Origin: Chlorops oryzae
Lineage: Eukaryota > Arthropoda > Insecta > Diptera > Chloropidae
Assembly: GCA_020466095.1 (NCBI GenBank)
Contig: CM035806.1
Coordinates: 9,095,251-9,159,250, forward strand
Direction of reading: 5' to 3'
DNA length: 64,000 nt
Shown piece by piece: positions 12,620-22,310 of this stretch; the first letter of the stretch is position 1, and every line of letters starts with the position of its first letter. The notes beneath the pieces are model-generated. The model saw only the letters and a program-made list of their open reading frames with translations. It ran no database searches and was not told where the DNA came from. A program made the translations under genes and the position numbers.

Positions 12620-13205
12620 CCAATAAAATTTTTAAATGCAAAAAATTCAAAACATTCAAAAACTATTCAAAAAATATTCAAAAAAATTCAAAAAAAATGC
12701 AAAAATTCAAAACATTCAAAAAATATTAATAATTATTTTAAAAAATGCAAAATTCAAAAAAAAAAAAATTCAAAAATTCAAAAAAAAAAAATGCAAAAAT
12801 TCAAAACATTCAAAAAATATTAAAAAAATATTCCAAAAAATTCAAAAAAAAATGCAAAAAATTCAAAACATTCAAAAATATTTTTAAAACAATGCAAAAT
12901 AATCAAAAAAATATTCTAAAAACTTAAAAAAAAAATGCAAAAATTTAAAACATTCAAAAAAAAATGCAAAAAAATTCAAAAAAAAAATGCAAAAATTCAA
13001 AATATACAAAAAATATTCAAAAAAAAAAAATTCAAAATATTCAAAACATTCAAAAAATATTTAAAAAAAAATGCAAAATTAAAAAAAAAAAGACAAAACA
13101 TTCAAAAAGTATTCAAAAAAATGCAAAATATTCAAAAATTATTCAAAAATTATTCAAAAAGTATTCAAAAATTATTCAAAAAAAATTCAAAAAATTCACA
13201 GTCAA
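12620..13205. repeat. ATTCAAAA/ATGCAAAA tandem array
   Basis: About 590 bp of units alternate between 'attcaaaa', 'atgcaaaa' and 'aaaatatt'. They give long Lys/Asn/Ile/Gln frames on the plus strand that are repeat artefacts. The array stops abruptly near 13205, followed by unique sequence and then a fragment of the CAGGCC-ended element family. Confidence 0.85.
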
Positions 13206-13257
13206 AAATTCCAAATTAGTTCGATTTAGTATGCCTATTAAAACGTAATTTGCTTTG

Positions 13258-13348
13258 CTTGCCAATTGTGGGGCCCTTCAGAAAGCCCGTGCCCGGGGGA
13301 AAATCCCCCTTTTCCACTCCCCTCTCTGCAGGCCGGGCTGTACAATAC
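13258..13348. mobile_element. Fragment of CAGGCC-ended hAT-like MITE family
   Basis: 'gccaattgtgg', 'cccttcagaaagcccg' and 'cccctctctgcaggcc' repeat the right half of the element at 13995-14155 in the same orientation. Its left end was not found, so it is recorded as a truncated copy. Confidence 0.55.
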
Positions 13349-13994
13349 CAACACTAATTGCAGGTCGTATGGGTTAACCCTGCTAATATTCCCCAAAACG
13401 TTCCTGCACTTCCAATATGACCCTAATATGTCGCGAATCATGAATTGGTGGACATTTGGCTAGGGTCCGCGGGTTTGCCAAGCCCGTAAATCATAAATGA
13501 TTCCCCTCGCGGAAAAACCCCTTGCAATCCGAAATGAAATGACTTTTTTTATTCAGGGGTTGTCATGTATGTATATCGACTCGATATTGAAATTTTTACC
13601 TCAGAATATAACATATAGAATCTTTTTATTTTCGGATTACAAAGTCGGTACTCTTCTGTACAAAATTTCGGACTCTAGGGGTTTTTAAGCAGCACTAATC
13701 CGACAAATGTCGATAGGTCGATACTGTCCTGCAAAACATTTGTCGGAGTCTCGGGAGTCGAGTGTATTTGCCTTTTAATGAGAGAGTCCTCGAGTGCAAG
13801 GTGAACTAAATAAAAAAAAACAAAACTAACGGCAAAGGAGCTCCCCAAATTTCTTCAAACAGACATTTTCGGCAATGCGGACCCATTCCGGTAGTTGGAC
13901 AAAACATCACGATAAGTTCAAGACTAAACAGGACCATTGGATCATTAATACTAAAATAACTCGCGATGTTTGATAAAATACAGTCATGTGGTCG
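13349..13994. other. Noncoding stretch
   Basis: This is unique sequence between two members of the CAGGCC family. Short open frames have no coding character or recognised similarity. Confidence 0.45.
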
Positions 13995-14155
13995 CAGGCC
14001 CATAGAGAGAAATTTGGGGCCCGGGGCATTTTCTGGGGTCCTCATAGAAATGTGCGACAAAATAAAAAAAAACAAAAAAAAATCTCATGCCAATTGTGGG
14101 CCCCTTCAGAAAGCCCGGGAAATCCCCTTTTTCCAGCCCCCTCTCTACAGGCCTG
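13995..14155. mobile_element. CAGGCC-ended hAT-like MITE, 161 bp
   Basis: The ends are inverted: caggcccatagagag at 13995 and, reversed, caggcctgtagagag ending 14155. Flanking octamers are tgtggtcg (13987-13994) and tgtggtgg (14156-14163), seven of eight identical. A poly(A)-rich centre separates two G/C-rich arms. It is the same family as 47098-47411 and the fragment at 13258-13348. Confidence 0.75.
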
Positions 14156-14163
14156 TGTGGTGG

Positions 14164-16690
14164 GTATCTATAAGAAATAAGTTCAATCAAGGATCATATA
14201 TGTTTATATGCACCTGACAGCTTAAACATACTTAGTATGGACAAATTTGTGGTTTTGAAGACGAAACTATGGATATTAATTGCTCCTCATTACAAGATCT
14301 ACTAATTTCAATTCTTAGTATAAGTATATAAAAGTAATAGAATTCGTAAAAATCATATAAATATGTACATACGTATAAACAGCTCTATTAAACAATATAT
14401 AGCAAAGGAAAATGCCATTAAATCCAGCTCAATTCGAACTCATTGGAGGTCCTTTGGGAAACGATCAGATAAGTTGAATTTAAGAGAGAAGTTAAGATCG
14501 CTTATAGCCAACAAGAAGAGAACACCGTCACCACTGAGCCTCACTCAAGTATAAAACTTCAATCGCCAATGCGCGCACACACACACACACACACTCGCGC
14601 ACAGAAACCTTTTTTGTGCTCATACTAAAAAAAAAAAAAAACCCACACATACATTGAAAAAAACCAAACAGCCAAAACGCTCCTCAACAACATCGATGAG
14701 AAAACTAACGAGCCAACAGGAGAATCAGTTTACGCTTTCAACTCGACTTGAACGGTACGCCTCTGCGGATAAAAATCGAGTCTTAGTAAAAATGTTATTT
14801 CATACTTTAAACAAAAAACAACAAAAAAATTAATGAAAAATAAAACATCGCGGAAAAAGTGAACATTCATTTTAATCGTGAACAAAAAATTACACTTCCA
14901 TCGGAACAAAAAAAAAATGAAGAATCTTTTAAGCTGAGATAAAAAAAAAAAAATTCCAATAAAAATCCGATTTGAATCGATAGTGGACTTGATTGGAATT
15001 TCGAATGGAAAGCGCTTTTGTCAAAACATTTCATATAAGAATAGAATATAAAAAGTCCCTTTAACAACTATCTTAACCATCGAAACAATTCAAACGGATA
15101 CTCTCTCTCTCTCTCTCTCTCTCACTGTGCAGTGTGCAAAGTGTCGACGAGAAACCGGCTCAAAGGACGTCCAGTAAAGTGTGTGGAGTTCGTGTCGTTT
15201 GTTTGTGTCATAAAAACGGCTCACGTTTCGCTCACACCAAGGCGTGCTCGAGTGAAAATAAATTGAAAAAAAAAAAAAAATAAGAAGAAAAAAAAACACA
15301 AGAATAAGCACAAAGCACGCAGACAAAATTCTTCAAAATTACAACAACAAAAATTATATAAAAGAGTTTTTTCTAAAAAAAAAAAAAAAATTAAAAAATT
15401 AAAAAAGGAAAACTGAAATTCCACAAAACGCAACGTTGCGGATGTTGTCGTCATCGTCATCGTCTTCACCTTCACCTTCGTCGTCGTCGTCGTCGTAGTC
15501 GTCATTGCTATTGCCTTTGCCATTCTCATTGCCATCGTCATCATCAACGTAGAGGAACCGAGACTAAGGACTAGCTAGGGCAATATCTCGGCGACATTTC
15601 TTGTGCGGATATTAATAAAAAAAAAATATAAAAAAAACAAAAATAAAAAAATAAAAAATACAAAAAATATATAAAAAATTTATTTAAAAAAAAAAAAACA
15701 TAAAATAAAATTTGAAAGGAAAGGGAAGGAAGAGACCAAAAAACAAAAGAACACACGCCGTGCAAAAGGAAAGAAAATTAAATAGCTAAAAATAAAATCA
15801 AAAGGACTGAGTCTCTGGCTAGGCGTTACTAAGCACGAAACGTTGTCTTCTTTTTTTTTTTTGCGATCCTCCGACGGCGATCCTCCGACGGCGGACGGTG
15901 TGATGAGCCTCATCGATATTGGCGGCAATAGTAGCGAAAAAATCCATCCCCTCCTCGCTCGCGCTCGCTCACTCCGAACAAAAGCGGGGTGCCTCGCATA
16001 GTTCATGATTCATTTTTTCATTTTTTTTTTCGTTTATCGTACGGCAACGATCAACATTAAGCGTTAAGCAATCGAATGCGCCTCCTTGCTAGCAGCGCTG
16101 GCAACAAACAAGCTCGCCCATAATCCATAATCCTTCTTACTACCGACCTACACCAAGACGGAAGTGAGCTAAGTCGCTTTGGCTAAATCAATTAAAAAGA
16201 AGAAAATAACAACAACACAAGCGAAAACCTATCCGAAAAATTGGACGAAGAAGAAGAAGAAGAAGAAGAAGGACAGCAACAACAAACATCGACAATAACA
16301 GAACACTAAAACCAACAACAAATAATCGTGAAGAATATAGATCGATAAAATAGCTATAAAAATCGTTGAATACGTAACGTTGTAAGTGCGCAAAAAAAAT
16401 GCCAATAAAAAGTAAAAATTAGTTTCACGATTTCGTCCAGCAAAAGGGCACAAAAAAAATAAGCACAGAAACCGAAATCGAAATCGAGAATCAAACAAAT
16501 CAAAAACCGAAAAGAAAAATAAAAATAAAAATAAAAATAAAAACAAACAAAAAAGAAACCCAAGAAGTACTCGGACCAAAAGTTGAACTACAAACAAAGG
16601 TTTATGAATCGAAATTCACGTTTTCCAAAAATCCACTCTTGAAGCCGCAGCAACGCATCTCGCTGCAGCGTCAGCCAGATATCATCGAAA
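14164..16690. other. Upstream flank of fj; low-complexity, possible 5' UTR part
   Basis: There are CA (14574-14594) and CT (15102-15123) microsatellites, many A-runs, a TCG/TCATCG run at 15440-15545, GAA repeats at 16244-16270 and AAT-type runs at 16505-16550. The CT run is followed by 'tcactgtgcagtg', which could mark a GAGA-type promoter about 1.57 kb upstream of the fj ATG. No TATA box or splice site could be tied to it. The last several hundred bases resemble a long A-rich fly 5' UTR. Confidence 0.4.
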
Positions 16691-18854
16691 ATGTGCGGCA
16701 ATTCGAGTGCGGCTAGAACTGAGAAAAATCATATAAAAAAATCGGAAAAAATACACCCAACAACAATAGCGAAAACAACAACCCAAACTGAAACTCAAAA
16801 TCAAACTTCAAACGAAACGCAAACACCGAAAACATCGGGGACATTACCAAGAGAACATAATCGCTGTATGTACTCGACCGGCCATCAAAAGAGCGCCTAC
16901 AGTACTTGCAGTGTCCTAACGCCGACCAACGTCCGAGATCCCTCGCTGCTCGAGAGCTGTCACAATCCTGTCATAGCCACACAAATGACCTTGCTAACCC
17001 ATAGACGGCGTCGCTTGTTACAGCGTCACGCCTGCCTATTGAGCATACTGGCAGCGTTTGTTGTTGGACTGGGACTCGGTGTTTTAGCACCCATATTGGG
17101 TATGTCGAATCTCTTCACCGTCTCGGCAGCATTCCCTACACCGAGTAACAATGAGCCCGTCGTAATGACGATGACCCATCTGCCGATTCTAAGTGTGCCA
17201 ATACCACCGCTTCAGCATTCTGGCCTGAAGAACCACCGCCATCAAGTGGACCCAATCCCAAATCGTACGCTCACGCTCACGCTCACAAAGCCAAACATCG
17301 ACACGGATGCGGATGCGGACATAGATACAGAGCAGGTGACACGTCCGCCGTCGGACTTCCCGACGATATATGGCCTTGATGGTGTCGATAGAACGGTGCC
17401 GCCGACCAGCAATCAGCAATTAGAAGCAAGTCCCTACAGTGTATCCATCATTAAGGAACAAGGCGTCGAGCTGCCAGCCGAACAGATCCTTCGTAATGCA
17501 TTCCAGCTATCGCAAGTGATCTCGGATCCCAATGCCATGATCGTTAACAAGCTAGATATGAACGATGGTGGCATAAAGCAATTCCGTGTCGACCGGATCG
17601 GCATGGGCCGCTTTCGGAAGGGACCCGAGAAACGTCGTCCCAAAATCGATGTTGCGAAATTGTTACCGCTTGCTGAACGTATTGTTGCCAATACGAAATC
17701 AGATAAGCAGCACCAGCAGCATCAGAATCAGCAGCACAATGGTGGCATCGTCAAATCGAATATATATTGGGGTGATATTATCGAGCGGGCCCTACCGCGT
17801 GGCTTCAGCGATGCAGATGCAAAAGTTTGGAATAACTACGTGACAGCCGAAGGAATCGTGACGCGCTTCGAGCCCGGTTGCGGTCGCATGCAGAATCGAC
17901 TTGTGATTTTCGCCGATGGGACGCGCGCATGCGCACGCTATCGTCAAAACACCGATCAGATACAGGGCGAAATATTCTCATTCTATTTGGGCCGATTGCT
18001 GAACATAACGAATTTGGCGCCCAGTGCCGCCACCGTTGTCAATTTGGACTCGAAAACCTGGTCGGCCGCCTTGCCCGATATAACACAGGCTCTGTGGAAG
18101 CAACAGCGTCCGGTTGTGCTCACGCGTTGGCTGCCCGACCTTGAACCGGCTGGTATACCGCAACCATTCCAGCCGCTCGAGCGGCATCTCAATAAATTCG
18201 ATGTCTGGAATATAACGTTGAGCGGAGCATTGTCGAGCAACGAAAAGCAGCAAGGATCGCTGCTGCAACGTTTGAGCAATGCCACCACAACGCAACATAA
18301 TCAATCACCTCAGTCAGCTAAATCGTCATCGTCGTCATCGTCGTCGATCGTCGCTCGCAGCCGTTCCTACACCCGCTGTATTGCAGCGTCTCGTCGAATT
18401 GGCACAGTGGTCGGATTTAATCGTTTTCGATTATTTAATCGCGAACCTCGATCGTGTCGTCAACAATCTGTATAACTTTCAATGGAACGCCGATATAATG
18501 GCTGCGCCTGCGCACAATTTAGCACGTCAAACGAATACACAGCTGCTCGTCTTCTTGGATAATGAGTCCGGTCTATTGCATGGCTATCGTTTGCTCAAAA
18601 AATACGAAACCTATCATGGCCTGCTGCTCGACAATCTTTGTGTCTTTCGTCAACCCACCATCGATGCGCTGCGGCAATTGAGAGCCGATGGAGCAGGTCG
18701 TAAGCTGCGCGAAATTTTCGAGCGAACGACCAGCAACGCAGTGCGTGATGTGCTGCCATCGTTGCCAGATAAATCAATCAAAATACTTGTGGATCGTATC
18801 GATCGTGTGCTGGGCCAAGTGCAAAAGTGCAAGGATTTATTGAGCGGTAGATAG
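16691..18854 (+). CDS. fj: Four-jointed Golgi kinase, with one frame disruption
   Basis: Fj is a Golgi Ser/Thr kinase that phosphorylates cadherin domains of Fat and Dachsous, tuning planar polarity and Hippo signalling. The 5' frame (16691-18475) reads an N/T/Q-rich lead, an MTLL-THRRRR basic stretch, one membrane anchor at about residues 113-137 (LLSILAAFVVGLGLG), then a luminal domain with the Fj signatures CGRMQNRLVIFADGTRACAR and PVVLTRWLPDLEPAGIPQPF. The C-terminal domain continues in another frame (18279-18854) with LAQWSDLIVFDYLIANLD and the catalytic DNE triplet at 18558-18566. The switch falls in a TCG run at about 18322-18350 and is off by one base. Beyond it the first frame has no Fj similarity, so sequencing error is likelier than pseudogenisation. 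The coding part is one exon, as in Drosophila. Met60 (16868, MYSTGH) lines up best with the Drosophila start, but the ATG at 16691 has the better context (gaaaATG). Confidence 0.93.
18322..18350 (+). other. fj: Frame-switch site in fj (TCG/TCA run)
   Basis: The sequence is a run of TCG and TCA codons read as poly-Ser in the upstream frame and as His/Arg in the downstream frame. Homology to Fj ends upstream of this run and resumes about ten codons after it in the +1 frame. Removing one base or adding two anywhere inside the run would rejoin the frames. A trinucleotide run is a natural place for a length error, biological or technical. Confidence 0.8.
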
Positions 18855-21043
18855 TCGTCAGCGTCAGCGTCAGCGTCGGCATCGGCATCGGCATCGAGTT
18901 TGTGGTGAGCAAAAGGGATGTACATAGAAAAGCATACGTTTAAATATATATATATATATATATACAATCATATACATATACATATGTATGTTCTATATAC
19001 TTTAATTTTGTAGTTGTAGCTTTTTCGTACTCATCCACACACACACACGCACACACATAATTTGCCATGTGAATAACTCTTCGCTAGTTACATAGTAAGG
19101 TCGGTGTTTCTTCATCGTCGTCGACATCATCGACTCAACATATTTACGATGACTTATTTATGAGTATGGAAATCAGTTAAGTTTGCGTGTTCATTTTGAG
19201 GCAGACAAAAATTAAGAGAAAAAATGTAAGAATTATGAAAAATAGGAGTCGAAAGTCAAGACCATCTACAATGAAATCTGCTGCATTCTCTTGTATCTTC
19301 TTTGGGAGCCCTCTTATCCATTAGAGCAGCATACGGGGAGTATTCTTCCTGTTTAGGTTTTCAGGAATATTTAGTGATCCCCACCACTCCTTGCATGCGC
19401 ATGCGCCACTGCTCCAGATGGATTCTTCTTCTTGACCAGATTTATTGATGAAATCATATTTTTTGCATTTTCTTCAACTTTTTTTTTTTTATCATCAATT
19501 AAAGCGTAGCCTATATTCAAGGATAATGGTTATGATATGAAACCATATTCCATTTTTACATTACGACCTGCCAATGGATATTGTGACGGAATTCATTTCA
19601 AGTATCAGACAAGTATTGTACCGTGTACAATTGCGATAGCATCGATAGATATTTCCTTAGCCATGTTGGCTTAGAAAAAAGTTCGCCTTGACTTTAAAAC
19701 AGCTCCTTCTTTGATCTGCTCTATTCGAATTATTTATATGGGAGTTCCATAATAACTGAGATGACAATTTAACTCAAAATTTTTGGGGGAATAAATAAAG
19801 TTCAAAGCAAAATTAACATTGAAAATTGCCTCCAATCAAAAACCAACTGGGCTTCTTCAGTTTTATGGTTTTAGGCCCCACCCCATGCTTGAGAGAAAAT
19901 TGCAACAGGTGTAAGAAATTATGGCAGAAAAAAGCACATCATTACATCTCTTAAAATAATCCAAGGTTTTTGTCATGGTCAAAAAAAAAACAAAGATTAT
20001 GAATTTTCCAATACATATTGGTAGAATCTCTTGAGCAGCGCCTTCGAACGATTGCCCTAAATATGAATGATGCTCAAGTATTTCTACAACGGGTTAAAGT
20101 AGGCCTCTTCTAAATGAACATTCCCACACCCAAGAAAATTTTCCCAAAAAAATATTTCTCCGCGGAATAAGGAAGTAATCGAAGCCTCATTAGAAGAAAG
20201 AATGTGCCGAACTTTTATTTAAAACTATTACAAATTCTTTCTCCCTTAACATTTCCTTCTCAATCTCAAATGAAATGGAAGAATTTTTCTCAAATCCGCG
20301 GGAAATACTCCCCGGGGAATATTTTTAATCGGGGCTGATTGTCAATAAGATCACATTTTCCGGAAGCTACAGTATCACATAATATTTATTAACTCCCATT
20401 TGTAATTATATTAAAATATTTATGAGCATGCTTACAATTTATTAAGAGTTCATATGAATGCTGAACAATCGATTAAGAGTAAAAAAAATAAAATCTATTT
20501 GCATATGTAAACAAACCACTGCAAGTGCCTGTAAATTAACATTATGAACTCTGAATTTCGTTATTTATCAACGAATGACGTATTATTAAATTTATTAGAC
20601 GAAAATAAAAGCATAAACTAAAAAAAAAAAAAGCAAAAAACAAAAAATATTCGCTTAAGAAAAAGATTTATAAACAGATAATCTACTTGATGTAATGCGT
20701 AATGTCAAGTTATTTATATTTGACTTTAAGTTAGGTATTTATATATTTTCTTCTAGCCGGTTTAAGGAAAATTGTGATATAAATTTAATAGATTTTTCAA
20801 TGTTTATTTTAGTAAAATAGTTGAATTATTTTAAGCTATGAAAACATCAGACAAAAGATTCAATATTTAATATTAAATATAAAAATTAAAAAATTAAAAT
20901 AAAATAAAAAATCGATTTTTCTTTTTCAAATTCTTTCAAAGAAAGTGAGACAGCGTTTAATTTTTTGGGGCCAATATTACCAAGCATATTTAAAAAAATT
21001 TTTAAAATAAAAATCAGCTTTTGATTTTTTACCATTCCAATTC

Positions 21044-21074
<31 letters not shown>

Positions 21075-21174
21075 TTAAAATATTTTAAATCACCTCGGCA
21101 CTGCGTTTAAATATGATATAAAATTTGAGTTCGATTTTCAAAAACCAGCTGTTTGCGAAAATTCAAAGAAATTA
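18855..21174. other. fj 3' flank and noncoding DNA
   Basis: It begins with (GTCAGC)n/(GGCATC)n sequence directly after the fj stop, then a (TA)n run at 18944-18962 and a CA run near 19037-19057. I could not assign a polyadenylation site; AATAAA words are frequent in this AT-rich sequence. A long A-run lies at 21045-21071. No further gene is seen. Confidence 0.5.
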
Positions 21175-21845
21175 GGGGCTGTTTCCACTACAGACGCATT
21201 TAGCATTTTTCAGCATTTTTAAAAAATGCTCAAAAATGCGGCTTTGAATTAGGGGCTATTTCCACTACACCGCATTTAGCATTTGCATCTTTAAAGATGC
21301 TAGACCCGTTTCCACTGCGTTTCGCATTTAGCATTTTGTGAAAATTTGAATTTTTGTTCGGAAAAATATTTGAATTCTTTGAAGTAGGCTTTGAAATGTT
21401 AAAAATTTGAAGAAAATATCAATGAAAACTAGACGGTTTTTAGCATTTTTATCGCATTTTCTCAAGATGCTGAAAAATTCTGTTTTAAGAACAACAACAA
21501 TTACATGTAATTCAAAGCCGCATTTTTGAGCATTTTTTAAAAATGCTGAAAAATGCTAAATGCGTCTGTAGTGGAAACAGCCCCTTACATGTAATTGTTG
21601 TTGTTCTTAAAACAGACATTTTTCAGCATCTTGAGAAAATGCGATAAAAATGCTAAAAAACCGTCTAGTTTTCATTGATATTTTCTTCAAATTTTTAACA
21701 TTTCAAAGCCTACTTCAAAAAATTCAAATATTTTTCCGAACAAAAATTCAAATTTTCACAAAATGCTAAATGCGAAACGCAGTGGAAACGGGTCTAGCAT
21801 CTTTAAAGATGCAAATGCTAAATGCGGTGTAGTGGAAATAGCCCC
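21175..21845 (-). mobile_element. PIF/Harbinger-like MITE, outer copy interrupted by its own kind
   Basis: The outer copy has ends ggggctgtttccactaca (21175) and tgtagtggaaatagcccc (ending 21845). Its two arms join to a sequence equal to the uninterrupted copy at 37751-38088 once the inner copy is removed. Flanking triplets are tta on the left and taa on the right, not identical. The 335-bp body has no ORF. Confidence 0.85.
21252..21584 (+). mobile_element. PIF/Harbinger-like MITE, inner inverted copy with TTA duplication
   Basis: This is a complete 333-bp copy in reverse orientation to its host copy. It is bounded by gggg...cccc ends and flanked on both sides by tta (21249-21251 and 21585-21587). 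The empty site is readable in the copy at 37751-38088 as gaattacatgta, proving the TTA is a target duplication. Three-base TWA duplications are the mark of PIF/Harbinger transposition. Confidence 0.9.
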
Positions 21846-21848
21846 TAA

Positions 21849-22237
21849 GTTTCCAAAGAAAAATGCACTTTTGGAAATAACACAATACGACCCAGCTCGC
21901 ATTTTTCGAAATTTTTGATCAAAAGCGAGTCTTTTTCGAGTCGCCTTTCTGATTAAAAAGATCAAATATGCGCTCGTTTTCTGATCAAAAATTTTACTTT
22001 TATCGGGAGAAATTGGAACCCTAGCCGCGACTCTTCTTAGGGAGTCATATTTATTATCATTTTCGAGTCTTCTAACACTCATATTTGCTATCATTTTAGA
22101 GTTTTCTACGACTCATATTTATAATCAATTGCTTTCCAAAAATTAAAAATATTTTTTAAATCAAAACACATTTTTTGGCTTTTTCGTGTGTATATTAATG
22201 TTATATGTATTATTATTATAGATTCAACATTTTTTTC
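21849..22237. other. Noncoding, AT-rich
   Basis: The sequence contains repeated 'gatcaaaa' and 'gagtcttct' words and 'actcatattt' three times at 22040-22115. No gene is supported. Confidence 0.4.
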
Positions 22238-22310
22238 CTTGCGTTATGTGGGATTTGAACGTAGGAACTCTCGTTTTCTAGTCCTGTGCTCACCCGTCGA
22301 CACCAAGCTT
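22238..22310 (-). pseudogene. tRNA-like relic (tRNA pseudogene or SINE head)
   Basis: Read on the minus strand it has an A-box-like 'tggtgtcgacgggtgagca', a shortened irregular anticodon arm, and a B-box-like 'gttcaaatccc' at the usual spacing. The acceptor stem and anticodon stem do not pair properly. It cannot be a working tRNA, but the two internal promoter boxes make a tRNA origin likely. Confidence 0.35.

Noticed and set aside
12617..13248. Lys/Asn/Gln-rich overlapping frames
   Set aside because: Three frames of the ATTCAAAA array are open at once; no codon bias.
17978..18304. Minus-strand frames opposite fj
   Set aside because: They are shadow frames of a conserved coding region.
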